Below, piece after piece: positions 34,569 to 43,506 of a stretch of 64,000 nucleotides of DNA. Both the position numbers and the translations under genes were made by a program. The notes beneath the pieces were generated by a model. The model was not told where the DNA came from. It ran no database searches and saw only the letters and a list, made by a program, of their open reading frames with translations. Source of the DNA: Flavobacterium gelatinilyticum. Its GTDB lineage: Bacteria; Bacteroidota; Bacteroidia; Flavobacteriales; Flavobacteriaceae. The stretch's first letter is position 1; the number at the start of each line of letters is the position of its first letter. The stretch spans positions 3,348,001 through 3,412,000 of the forward strand of contig NZ_CP114287.1 in assembly GCF_027111295.1 (NCBI RefSeq). Direction: 5' to 3'.

Positions 34569-35996
34569 TTAGACTTGAACTCGTTTCCACTTTCCTCTTT
34601 TATAGAAAAAGATTCCGGCTAAGGTTATGGCAGTTTCGGCAACCGGAATAGCGATAAAAACTCCGGTTGGTCCCATATTGAAATGTTTTGCCAATACGTA
34701 AGCTAATGGAATCTGGAACAGCCAAAACCCAAAGAAATTAATTCCGGTTGGTGTCCAGGTATCTCCTGCTCCATTAAACGTATTAATTAGAACCATACCT
34801 ATTCCGTAGAAAATAAATCCGATACTCATGATTTGCAATGCTTCTATCGCAACGGTTTTTACCTGTTCATCATTCGTGAAAAACGAAATAATATATTGTC
34901 CAAAACCCAAAGTAATTATCATAATCGAAGCCATGAAAATTACATTATATCTTGCTGTTGTATAAACCGATTTTTCAGCGCGTTCAATTTGTTTGGCTCC
35001 TAAATTCTGCCCCACTAAAGTGGCTGCCGCATTACTTAATCCCCAGGCAGGAAGAATGAAAAACATCATAATTCTCAATGCCGTCTGATAACCCGCAGAA
35101 CCATGGTCGCCTCCTGTTGTTGCTACTAATTGTGCCAGGAAAATCCAGCTGCAGGAAGCGATTACAAATTGTAAAATTCCCGGTGCAGCAATTTTAACTA
35201 ATGCTTTTATTTGTGTAAAATCTGGAGCAAAATATGGAATTTTGATTTTTAAAATTCCATTTCCGAAAAATAAATGATATACCTGATATATAACTCCAAT
35301 ACTTCTTCCAATAGTAGTTGCCAAAGCAGCGCCGACTAATCCAAAAGCCGGAACGGGTCCGAAACCATTAATTAAAATCGGACATAAAATGATATTGCAG
35401 ATGTTAGCAATCCAAAGACTTTTCATAGCGATTGCAGCATTTCCTGCTCCGCGGAAAATTCCGTTGATTAGAAACAAAAGCATAATACACAAACTCGAAC
35501 CAATCATGATTTGGGTAAATACGAAACCGTGCTCGGCTGATTCTATTGAGGAACCCATTAAAATCAAAATATCTTTTGCATAAATAATTCCGAAAATACT
35601 CAAAACACAGTTCACAGCAAATGCTACGATTATTGCCTGCATTCCGGCTTTTGCGGCGGCGACAGGATCTTTTTCTCCAATTCGTCTTGCTACCACTGCG
35701 GTTGCGGCCATACTCATTCCGATGGCAATTGAATAAATAACGGTTAATACAGATTCGGTTAAACCAACAGTCTGAATCGCAAAACTGCTGTGTTCCAAAT
35801 GGCCTACAAAATACAAATCGACCAAAGCAAAAACCGATTCCATCATCATTTCCAAAACCATGGGAATGGCCAGCAGAATTACGGCTTTTTTAATACTTCC
35901 GGCAGTATAATCGAATGATTCGTCTCCTTTTAAGGCTTGTTTTAATGTGGTAAAAAATTTAGAAAAGAAACTTTTCTTTATAGTTGTTTCTGTCAT
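34569..35996 (-). CDS. MATE family efflux transporter
   Basis: 475 aa, twelve membrane helices, typical MATE length. Landmarks are KKAVILLAIPMVLEMMMESVFALVDLYFVG near the start, the matching AAPGILQF in the second half, and GLSNAAATLVGQNLGA. It exports drugs or organic cations using an H+ or Na+ gradient. No neighbour shows its substrate. A 174-bp upstream gap contains only a weak palindromic stretch (CCTAATTATT... / ...AATAGGATTAGG). Confidence 0.93.
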   Translation of the reverse strand: MTETTIKKSFFSKFFTTLKQALKGDESFDYTAGSIKKAVILLAIPMVLEMMMESVFALVDLYFVGHLEHSSFAIQTVGLTESVLTVIYSIAIGMSMAATAVVARRIGEKDPVAAAKAGMQAIIVAFAVNCVLSIFGIIYAKDILILMGSSIESAEHGFVFTQIMIGSSLCIMLLFLINGIFRGAGNAAIAMKSLWIANICNIILCPILINGFGPVPAFGLVGAALATTIGRSIGVIYQVYHLFFGNGILKIKIPYFAPDFTQIKALVKIAAPGILQFVIASCSWIFLAQLVATTGGDHGSAGYQTALRIMMFFILPAWGLSNAAATLVGQNLGAKQIERAEKSVYTTARYNVIFMASIMIITLGFGQYIISFFTNDEQVKTVAIEALQIMSIGFIFYGIGMVLINTFNGAGDTWTPTGINFFGFWLFQIPLAYVLAKHFNMGPTGVFIAIPVAETAITLAGIFFYKRGKWKRVQV

Positions 35997-36170
35997 GATA
36001 TTTTAGGATAAATGATAAAATGGTCCAGATATTTTTTTCAATCTGAACTAAAAAATAAAGCGTAAAGTATCCTAATTATTATAAAAAATAAAATAGGATT
36101 AGGCAGAAACAATCATATGCTGTAGTTATTTGAGGCGATAAATATAAGTAATATTTTTTAGTACGAAATA

Positions 36171-37370
36171 TTAATCTAATAACTTTTTACTTACACGGCT
36201 GCTTGCAATAAGTGAGGCAGCAAATCCAAGAGAAATAATAGTCGCCATAACAATCAGGACATTTTCGAGTGTAAAAACTACAGGATATGCTAATGTTTGT
36301 GTAATCATTATTAGCTCGTATTGTTGTTGTAAAATGACTAAAATAATTCCCAAAGCAAGTCCGATCAGACCGCCAAAAATACTTAGCAGAGTTCCCTGCA
36401 GTAAAAATATTTTTCTTAGACTGTTTATTTCGGTTCCCAGATTAAAAAGGGTTTTAAGGTTTCCTTTTTTATCTAAGATCATCATAATCAAAGCGCCAAT
36501 CAAATTAAAAAGTGCCACAATAATAACGAGAGTAAAAATGAGGTAAACAGCAATATTCTCTGTATTAAGCATTTTATATAAAGATTCGTTAAGCTGGGCC
36601 CTGTTTTTTAAAGTAACTTTATCTTTAAAAATGTTTTTCAGCTGGGCTATAACGGCACTTTCATCTGCATTTTCTTTGAGGTGAAATTCCATTCCTGAAA
36701 TCTGATTTGATTTATACATCAATAAATCCTGAACCAAACCTAAATCTGCGAAAACATATTTTGAATCCAGTTCTTCACTGATAGAATAAATTCCAACCGG
36801 CAGTACATCTGTTTTATTAAAAGCTTCTTCAGGATTTTCTATTGCTCCTTTTCCCGGTTTTGGTGCAAATACCTGAAGCGGATTTTCAAAATCCAGAATT
36901 CCCATCGAAAAATCCTGTGCAATTCCGTACCCAATAACAACCTGATAAGAATCCGGTTTTAACCATCGGCCGTTAAAAAGTTTTACCTTAATATTATTAA
37001 CTACAGGATAAAGGCTGTCGACTCCTTTTAAATAGGTAACGTGTTGTTTGTCTTTAAACAAAAACAAAACCCGTTCTTCTATGATTTTGGTGTAAGAGGC
37101 AACACCGTTTATTTTTTTTATTTGGTTTTCCTGTTCCGGCGAAATAAAAAATGATTTGCCATACATAGTTGTCATTTTCAAATCAGGATCAATCTCATTT
37201 GTAAAAGACAAACTGAAAACCTTCAGACCGCTAAAAACAGATAAAACCACAAACAAAGCCATTGTACCAACAATGATTCCCATACTGGCAATTCTATTGA
37301 TGATATTGATTGCATTATTTTTGCTTTTGCTAAAGAGATAACGCTTGGCTATGTATAAGGGGAAATTCAA
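36171..37370 (-). CDS. FtsX/LolE-like ABC transporter permease
   Basis: 399 aa. The first helix (about 25-50: INRIASMGIIVGTMALFVVLSVFSG) is followed by a large periplasmic domain (about 55-265) and three C-terminal helices, the LolC/LolE (MacB/FtsX) topology. It likely works with an ATPase encoded elsewhere in lipoprotein release. It is encoded right after rbfA (1 bp between), an arrangement common in Bacteroidota. Confidence 0.9.
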   Translation of the reverse strand: MNFPLYIAKRYLFSKSKNNAINIINRIASMGIIVGTMALFVVLSVFSGLKVFSLSFTNEIDPDLKMTTMYGKSFFISPEQENQIKKINGVASYTKIIEERVLFLFKDKQHVTYLKGVDSLYPVVNNIKVKLFNGRWLKPDSYQVVIGYGIAQDFSMGILDFENPLQVFAPKPGKGAIENPEEAFNKTDVLPVGIYSISEELDSKYVFADLGLVQDLLMYKSNQISGMEFHLKENADESAVIAQLKNIFKDKVTLKNRAQLNESLYKMLNTENIAVYLIFTLVIIVALFNLIGALIMMILDKKGNLKTLFNLGTEINSLRKIFLLQGTLLSIFGGLIGLALGIILVILQQQYELIMITQTLAYPVVFTLENVLIVMATIISLGFAASLIASSRVSKKLLD

Positions 37371-37371
37371 T

Positions 37372-37764
37372 TTATGATTTTCTTCTTTTATCTAAAAGAT
37401 CACGGTTTTCTATTGGGTTTTCTTTTCCTGCTAAAGCATTGTCTATTTTCTCGATATAATCTAATGAATCATCGATAAAGAAAACCAGATTGGGTACACG
37501 ACGCAGCTGCAGGCGAACACGCTGTGACAAGTCATGTTTTATTAAAGTTGTATTTGATTTTATTCCTTCTAATGTTTCTTTTGCTTTTTCCTGAGGAAAA
37601 ATACTTAAATATACTGTTGCCACAGATAAGTCTGTAGTAACACTTACTTTGGATACCGAAATTACCAAATTGCTAATTCCATTTTTTCTCACTTCACCCT
37701 GCAGAATGTCAACCAGATCCTTCTGGATTACAGTGCCTATTTTTTTCTGTCTATTTGTTTCCAT
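37372..37764 (-). CDS. rbfA: Ribosome-binding factor A
   Basis: 130 aa. METNRQKKIGTVIQKDLVDIL at the start, VSVTTDLSVATVYLSIF and the C-terminal RRVPNLVFFIDDSLDYIEKIDNAL are the diagnostic RbfA strands and helix. It binds the 30S subunit and helps 16S rRNA 5'-end maturation, important at low temperature. First gene of a two-gene operon with the permease. The promoter appears to lie only a few bases upstream, so the mRNA may be leaderless. Confidence 0.95.
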   Translation of the reverse strand: METNRQKKIGTVIQKDLVDILQGEVRKNGISNLVISVSKVSVTTDLSVATVYLSIFPQEKAKETLEGIKSNTTLIKHDLSQRVRLQLRRVPNLVFFIDDSLDYIEKIDNALAGKENPIENRDLLDKRRKS

Positions 37765-37768
37765 ACTG

Positions 37769-37801
37769 CAAAAATACTATTTTTAAATTCAATCGTCACA
37801 A
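37769..37801 (-). promoter_or_regulatory. rbfA: Predicted promoter of rbfA, possibly leaderless
   Basis: On the minus strand, -7 box TATTTTTG (37769-37776) and TTG (37799-37801), 22 bp apart. The box ends 4 bp before the ATG at 37764, so transcription would begin at or next to the start codon. Confidence 0.55.
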
Positions 37802-37991
37802 TTTCAAATTAACTAAAGAATGAATTTATAATTATGCCGTATTAAATCTTTATTTAACAGCTTTATTTTCGAAAAAACGATTGAAATTTAGCTTCTTACG
37901 ATCTCCTTGTTTTCTCCTCAAACATGATAAAGATCATATGTTTTATCAGAAATATTTGACATATTTGATAGAACATAAAACTAACATTATT

Positions 37992-38411
37992 ATGAAAAAG
38001 AGAGAACCAATCAGCCACATTATGACCAAAACTGTGGTAACTGTAAATCTAAATGATGATTTGACTCAGGTAGTAGACAAACTAAAATCAAATTCAATCC
38101 GACACATTCCGGTTGTTAACGGTAAAAAAGTAGTCGGGATTATAAGCCGTACCGATATTAACCGACTTACTTTTGGTGCTTTATTCGAAGGACAGGAAGG
38201 CAGTGACGAAGCGGTATTACAAATGCTGACTATTCCGCAGGTAATGACCGCCAAACCTAAAACAGTTACTTCGACTGCCATTATCAGGGATTTGGCTGAA
38301 ATTTTTTCGAAAGAAGAATTTCATGCACTTCCTGTTGTAGATAATGATGAGCTGAAAGGAATTGTAACTACAACAGATGTTATTAGATATTTTCTGGAAC
38401 AATATGATTAA
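37992..38411 (+). CDS. Two-CBS-domain protein
   Basis: 139 aa from ATG 37992; the frame is open 37 codons further upstream, but that extension has no homology-like features. Two CBS motifs: MTKTVVTVNLNDDL...HIPVVNGKKVVGIISRTDI at about 12-60 and MTAKPKTVTSTAII...ALPVVDNDELKGIVTTTDV at 75-132. Such pairs bind adenine nucleotides and regulate partner proteins. Stands alone, divergent from rbfA, with its own terminator. Confidence 0.92.
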   Translation: MKKREPISHIMTKTVVTVNLNDDLTQVVDKLKSNSIRHIPVVNGKKVVGIISRTDINRLTFGALFEGQEGSDEAVLQMLTIPQVMTAKPKTVTSTAIIRDLAEIFSKEEFHALPVVDNDELKGIVTTTDVIRYFLEQYD

Positions 38412-38423
38412 ATTATAAAAAAG

Positions 38424-38454
38424 AAAAACGGGACTTAAATTAAGTCCCGTTTTT
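38424..38454. terminator. Bidirectional terminator between CBS gene and EnvC-like gene
   Basis: AAAAACGGGACTTAA / TTAAGTCCCGTTTTT stem with flanking A and T runs, placed between two converging genes (stops at 38411 and 38458). Confidence 0.92.
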
Positions 38455-38457
38455 ATG

Positions 38458-39708
38458 TTATCTGTTTTGAAGCCAGTTTTCCGGATCGGCATTTGTTGTG
38501 TTTTGAAGAATCAAAAATTTTATGATGGTTTTTCCCGTATCACCACTGGTTCTTACTTTTCCAATATTTTGTTTAATCGAAACTTTATCGCCCTGGCTAA
38601 CAGAAACCGAACTTAGGTTTTGATAAACTGTAAAGAAATCCCCGTGCTGAATTACTACTGCTTTATTAACCGGAGATAGAACGATTACTTTTGAAACTTC
38701 TCCTGCGAAAACTGCTCTTGCACTGGCACCATCCTCGGTTGTAATTTCAACTCCTGAGTTATGTACTGTAATTGAAGGGTGCAGCGGGTGGGGCTGATCT
38801 CCATAACCCAGAGAAATAAATCCTTTTTCTACCGGCCATGGCAATCTTCCTCTATTGGCTTTAAAATCTGCAGCCAAAACTTTATCTTCCGGCGTCATGG
38901 CAATTTTAGAAGACGAAACAGGCGCTTTTGCTGTAGATCCCGGATTTTCTTTTGCTTTTTCAAGAGCCGCTTTTCTATTGGCTTCGGCAATTGCTTCACG
39001 AATTAAACGGTCGATTTGTCTGTCGATTCTTTTGGATTCGCTTTGTTTCGATTTAATATCGGCCGCAATTTTATTTTTATCTTTTTTAAGTGCATTAACC
39101 AGTTTCTGCTGTTCTTTTTTCTCTACTTCCAGACCCTGTTTTTCTTTTTCGTTTTCTGCAATAATCTTTTTCTTAACCTGTCTTTGGCCATCCAGTTTCT
39201 TATTATAATCGACTAATTCTGCTGATTTTGACTGGATTTCTAACCCCTGGTTTTTTCTAAAACTTGTATATTGCTTTAAATATTGCGCTCTTTTGTAAGC
39301 TTGTAAAAAACTTTCTGAAGACAAAATAAACATAGCCCTGCTTTGTTCAGAACGGCTTTTATATGATTTCAGGATCATTTTTGCATAATCTTCTTTTAAT
39401 ACCGCCAGTTCTTTTTTTAGTTTATTAACCTTTACCTGATTAATATACATATCATTGCTCAAGACTTTTTCCTGCTTTGCCGTTGTATTGATCAGCTTTT
39501 CTTTCAGCTTAATTTTGTTTGCCTGGATTAAATACTCATTTACAGCTGATTTTTCTTTTTTTCTAACCGACTGTAACATTTTTTCATTGTCTTTAATTTC
39601 CTGAAGAATCTGAGCTTTACGCTGCTCCAGTTTTTCTTGCTGCGAATCCTGCGCCCATACAAATGTAGTGGCACAAACAAAAATTAGGCTTAGGAGAAAT
39701 TTTGGCAT
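38458..39708 (-). CDS. EnvC-like murein hydrolase activator (degenerate LytM)
   Basis: 416 aa from the ATG at 39708, which gives a clean signal peptide (MPKFLLSLIFVCATTFVWA); the frame extends seven codons further. A long coiled coil (about 20-250) is followed by a LytM/M23 domain from about 305. The zinc ligands of active M23 enzymes are not kept: the HxxxD position reads NSGVEI and the HxH position reads HGDFFTVYQNL. This is the EnvC pattern: a non-catalytic activator of amidases at the division site. Last gene of the minus-strand operon. Confidence 0.88.
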   Translation of the reverse strand: MPKFLLSLIFVCATTFVWAQDSQQEKLEQRKAQILQEIKDNEKMLQSVRKKEKSAVNEYLIQANKIKLKEKLINTTAKQEKVLSNDMYINQVKVNKLKKELAVLKEDYAKMILKSYKSRSEQSRAMFILSSESFLQAYKRAQYLKQYTSFRKNQGLEIQSKSAELVDYNKKLDGQRQVKKKIIAENEKEKQGLEVEKKEQQKLVNALKKDKNKIAADIKSKQSESKRIDRQIDRLIREAIAEANRKAALEKAKENPGSTAKAPVSSSKIAMTPEDKVLAADFKANRGRLPWPVEKGFISLGYGDQPHPLHPSITVHNSGVEITTEDGASARAVFAGEVSKVIVLSPVNKAVVIQHGDFFTVYQNLSSVSVSQGDKVSIKQNIGKVRTSGDTGKTIIKFLILQNTTNADPENWLQNR

Positions 39709-39731
39709 GTTTAAATTTTCTTTTTGCAAAT

Positions 39732-40511
39732 TTACTTAATTAAAACCTTTTTATACCCGCTCGGCACACTATAAGGAAAAGAAAGTTCTTCGTTGAACGA
39801 AATATTATTGTAATTCAGATTAATATTGGTTGTTCCTTTTGGCTGTACTGCATTTATCGTAATAGCGGTTGGAATTGTTCCCTGACTAAAAGTTTTAGCA
39901 TCAAAATAATTGATTTCTAATTTTCTGTTTTCAGCCGGCTGTGAAATTTCTTCTTTCTGAACCAAATATTTCTCAGGATCTAAATAAAATGCTTTTTTGA
40001 TGTTTTGGTCTTTTTCATCTTCCAGACGGAAAAGATTTTCTACAATAGTCTGCGTGTATTTTCCTTCTCTTAAATCATCAAAAGCTTCACCTACTAATAA
40101 ATTCTGAACTTTAGTATAATCCAGTTCTGTACCCAGCCATTTACTTAAACTGCTGAAATCGCCTTCGTAATACGTACTATTTATTTTTTCGTAATAGCTT
40201 ACAGTTGTTGGTGTTATTAAAGCTTTTGCCATAGTGATTCCTAAGAATCGAACACTGATTAAAATTTGTTTGTCTTTTTCAATTCTAATTTCAGCTGTTA
40301 CATTCTGACTTTGTTTTTCGTCAGCGTATTTTGCTGCTGCTTTGATATATAATGTCGAAAAATCTAATTTGTTTTCGTAGTGTTTTTCAATTGCTTTATT
40401 GTCTTTTTTCGTAACAACTTCGGCAGTGTTGCTACTCTGGACAGCAACGGCTTTTGATTTGCATGAGATCACAAAAACAGACATCAATGCAATTATAATA
40501 TATTTTTTCAT
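39732..40511 (-). CDS. DUF4292 lipoprotein (LolA/LolB-like fold)
   Basis: 259 aa. Lipoprotein signal MKKYIIIALMSVFVISCKSK with lipobox VISC at Cys17. The mature part matches the DUF4292 family: FSTLYIKAAAKYADEKQSQNVTAEIRIEKDKQI followed by repeated strands, a LolA-like half-barrel. It probably takes part in outer-membrane lipid or lipoprotein handling. 12 bp from the TPR gene. Confidence 0.87.
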   Translation of the reverse strand: MKKYIIIALMSVFVISCKSKAVAVQSSNTAEVVTKKDNKAIEKHYENKLDFSTLYIKAAAKYADEKQSQNVTAEIRIEKDKQILISVRFLGITMAKALITPTTVSYYEKINSTYYEGDFSSLSKWLGTELDYTKVQNLLVGEAFDDLREGKYTQTIVENLFRLEDEKDQNIKKAFYLDPEKYLVQKEEISQPAENRKLEINYFDAKTFSQGTIPTAITINAVQPKGTTNINLNYNNISFNEELSFPYSVPSGYKKVLIK

Positions 40512-40523
40512 CGTAATTTCTCC

Positions 40524-41873
40524 TTATTTCTTTTGTTTTACTAACTCATTTGCTTTCAAAAAGTATTCCTCTTTTTTCTTAGCATCACCTAGTCCATTAT
40601 AAGCTTCACTCAGCTGCATATTAAAATCTGCTTCAAGCTTTTTATCTTCCACAACATAATCAAGTCCCATTTCGAGAACGGTTTTGGCATTTTTAAATTG
40701 TTGTAACTGATTGCTCCCCAATCCGGCATAATAATAAAACTGAGGCTGGCTTGGATATACTTCAATCATTGTCATCGCCCTTTTGGTCATCGGAGCAAAC
40801 TGTTTTGCTTTGGAATAGGCTTCAAGCAAAAGCAGATTCGTTTCTCGGTCTGTATCTGAATTTGTACTTAAATCTTTTTCGTAATATTTAATTGCATTTT
40901 CAAACTGGCCTTTACTGTGATAAAATTTTCCAATTTCTTTGGAAACATCCACATCTTTATCATTGTCAAAATAAGAAATTGCTTTTTCTAAATCAGATGC
41001 ATACTGCGGATTTTTATTGGTATAGATTAAAAATTCATTCAAAGTTCTGTGTTTGATTTTTGAATCAATTTTTGAACTCGACAAAATCACATTCATCGAC
41101 TTTATGGCTTTATCGGCCTGATTGGCATCTAAATACGTTTTGAACAAACTCACTTGTCCCCATTCAGAATCCGGAATTTCTTTTGCCAGTTGTTTGGCAG
41201 CTTCTACAGCTTTTTCAGGTTCCTGCGATTTTGAATATAAAGAAATCAGACTTATGTAATTGGATTCTTCTTTCGGGTTCTTTTTAATTTGTTCGATTAA
41301 GTTCCCAATTTCTGCATTCTGATATTTTCCCTGTGATAAAATCTGGCTTTTATAAATTTCACGATCTGATGATTTCCCGAATTTATCATTCATTTCATTA
41401 ATAGCAATAAGTGCCTTATCATATTGATTGGTAATCATATACAACGTAATCAGATCGTCCTTGTATTCTTCATCAAAAACAATAATTTTCTGAATCGTTT
41501 CTATCGCCAGAGGATAATTTTTGGTTTCAAAGCTTACATCGTAAATTCCTAACCAGAACCATTTGTTTTTAGGGTTTAATTGTGTGGCTTTTACAAATGC
41601 ATCATTTGCGTTTTGATATTCTTTTAAAGCAAAGTAATTTTTTCCTAATTCAAAATAAGCAACAGCATCATTAGGTTTTAGCTTGATGCATTTCTCTAAA
41701 GAAGCTATAGCTTTATCGTAATTTTCAATTCCTTTTTGTTTCAAAGATTCATAAAAAGCATCCTGATAATCATCCGGAACCATCGCAATATCCTCAGGTT
41801 CTGTTTGAGAAAAAACCGAAGTTGAATTGCCCAGAAGCGCAAAAAATAAAAATATCAGAATGCTTTTTTTCAT
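40524..41873 (-). CDS. TPR-repeat periplasmic protein
   Basis: 449 aa. Signal peptide 1-22 (ending SVFSQ), then at least ten TPR units, for example AVAYFELGKNYFALKEYQNANDAF near 54 and KEIGKFYHSKGQFENAIKYYEKDL near 320. TPR arrays mediate protein interactions; its partners are unknown. Encoded between a nucleotidyltransferase and two envelope genes, so a role in the envelope is likely. Confidence 0.9.
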   Translation of the reverse strand: MKKSILIFLFFALLGNSTSVFSQTEPEDIAMVPDDYQDAFYESLKQKGIENYDKAIASLEKCIKLKPNDAVAYFELGKNYFALKEYQNANDAFVKATQLNPKNKWFWLGIYDVSFETKNYPLAIETIQKIIVFDEEYKDDLITLYMITNQYDKALIAINEMNDKFGKSSDREIYKSQILSQGKYQNAEIGNLIEQIKKNPKEESNYISLISLYSKSQEPEKAVEAAKQLAKEIPDSEWGQVSLFKTYLDANQADKAIKSMNVILSSSKIDSKIKHRTLNEFLIYTNKNPQYASDLEKAISYFDNDKDVDVSKEIGKFYHSKGQFENAIKYYEKDLSTNSDTDRETNLLLLEAYSKAKQFAPMTKRAMTMIEVYPSQPQFYYYAGLGSNQLQQFKNAKTVLEMGLDYVVEDKKLEADFNMQLSEAYNGLGDAKKKEEYFLKANELVKQKK

Positions 41874-41923
41874 CTTTTATATGATTTCATTTTTTAGAAA
41901 AACGAATTTGTTTTTACTATATC

Positions 41924-42940
41924 TTATTCTAAAACTGAATAGTCACCAATGCTGATACTGGTAAATTTACCATCATAACTTACATGATTTCCAATCATTG
42001 CGTTATCTAAGTTAGCATTTTTTATTTGAGAATACGTCTGTATTAAGCTATTTTTAATAGTACTGTCGGTTACGTGGCATCCTTTTCCAATAGAAACATT
42101 CGGACCGATTGTAGTGTTTTTTAACACAACATTTTCTCCAATATAACATGGCGGAATGATCACTGCATTATCTAATGTTACATTTTGGTCTACTAAATGT
42201 TCTCCGTCATTATGTAAAAAACCTAACATTCTGCTATTTGTTTCAACTGTAACATCTTTGTTTCCGCAATCCATCCATTCGTCAACACTTCCGGTTTTAA
42301 AAACTTTTCCATTGGCCATCATGGCCTTAATTCCATCATTGATTTGGTACTCACCTCCATTTTGAATATTATTGTCTAAAACATTCTGAAGCTCTTTTTT
42401 CAAATCTCCAACTTCTTTAAAGTAGTAGATGCCAATAACAGCTAAGTCACTTACAAACTCTTTTGGTTTTTCAACTAATTCTATAATTTCATTATTCGGG
42501 TTTAGTTTTACAACGCCAAAAGCTTCCGGCTGATCTACTTGTTTTACCCAGATTACAGCATCGGCTGAAGGATCTAATTCAAAATCGGCTCTGATTAAAG
42601 TATCTGCATAAGCGATAACTGCCGGCCCTGACAACGATTCTTTGGCACACATAATTGCATGTCCAGTTCCTAAAGGCAAATCCTGACGGTATATAGAAGC
42701 TTTTGCTCCCAGTCCTTTTGCCAGATCCTGAAGGCTTTCTACTAAATCAGCTCCAAAGAAAGCTTCGTCACCAAGAATAAAAGCAACTTCTTCGATTGGT
42801 TCTTTTAATATTTTGGCAATATCTTCGACCAAACGGTGAACGATCGATTTTCCTGCAACAGGGATTAATGGTTTTGGAACTGTTAAAGTATGAGGACGCA
42901 GTCTCGACCCGCGTCCTGCCATTGGGACGATTATTTTCAT
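41924..42940 (-). CDS. Sugar-phosphate nucleotidyltransferase with hexapeptide tail
   Basis: 338 aa. Nucleotide-binding start MAGRGSRLRPHTLTVPKPL at 7-25, metal-binding AYADTLI near 110, and a left-handed beta-helix from about 240 (DNAVIIPPCYIGENVVLKNTTIGPNVSIGKGCHV). It activates a sugar-1-phosphate as an NDP-sugar, like RmlA/GlmU family enzymes. Neighbouring flippase suggests use in surface polysaccharide synthesis. Confidence 0.92.
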   Translation of the reverse strand: MKIIVPMAGRGSRLRPHTLTVPKPLIPVAGKSIVHRLVEDIAKILKEPIEEVAFILGDEAFFGADLVESLQDLAKGLGAKASIYRQDLPLGTGHAIMCAKESLSGPAVIAYADTLIRADFELDPSADAVIWVKQVDQPEAFGVVKLNPNNEIIELVEKPKEFVSDLAVIGIYYFKEVGDLKKELQNVLDNNIQNGGEYQINDGIKAMMANGKVFKTGSVDEWMDCGNKDVTVETNSRMLGFLHNDGEHLVDQNVTLDNAVIIPPCYIGENVVLKNTTIGPNVSIGKGCHVTDSTIKNSLIQTYSQIKNANLDNAMIGNHVSYDGKFTSISIGDYSVLE

Positions 42941-43042
42941 GTAATATCTATTTTAAATATGGGAAGATTTCAAATCTTCTATTTGGTTTAGTTCAAGTTT
43001 AAATTTTTAAAATCAGGAGAAATTTTACAGCCAGACTGAAAA

Positions 43043-43477
43043 CTATTTTACCCCTGTACTTCCAAATCCGCCGGCTCCTCTTGAAGTTTCAGAAAGTTCT
43101 TCTACTTCAATCCACTCAGCTCTTTCATGTTTGGCAATAATTAGTTGTGCGATTCTTTCTCCGTTTTCAACTACAAATTCTTCATTTGATAAATTTACAA
43201 GAATCACTCCTATCTCACCTCTGTAATCAGCATCGACAGTTCCCGGAGAATTTAAAACGGTTACTCCTTTTTTTGCTGCCAGACCGCTTCTAGGTCTTAC
43301 CTGTGCTTCGTAACCAATTGGCAATTCGATAAAAAGTCCGGTTTTTACAATGGTTCTTTCTAAAGGTTTTAACGTAATTGGTTCAGAAATATTGGCACGC
43401 AAATCCATTCCTGCAGATGCAATAGTTTCGTAATTTGGTAAATCGTGTTGTGATTTATTGATAATTTGAATTTTCAT
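43043..43477 (-). CDS. dut: dUTP diphosphatase
   Basis: 144 aa, trimeric dUTPase with all five motifs in order: [39 protein letters not shown] and the C-terminal [10 protein letters not shown]. It hydrolyses dUTP to dUMP, preventing uracil in DNA and supplying dTMP synthesis. 29 bp separate it from the flippase gene. Confidence 0.97.
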   Translation of the reverse strand: MKIQIINKSQHDLPNYETIASAGMDLRANISEPITLKPLERTIVKTGLFIELPIGYEAQVRPRSGLAAKKGVTVLNSPGTVDADYRGEIGVILVNLSNEEFVVENGERIAQLIIAKHERAEWIEVEELSETSRGAGGFGSTGVK

Positions 43478-43506
43478 TTTTTATTTAAAAGATTAAAAAA
43501 GCACGT

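Noticed and set aside
36001..36170. Possible small RNA or regulatory element between the MATE and FtsX-like genes
   Set aside because: Only a weak imperfect palindrome is visible; no T run or good promoter supports a transcript.
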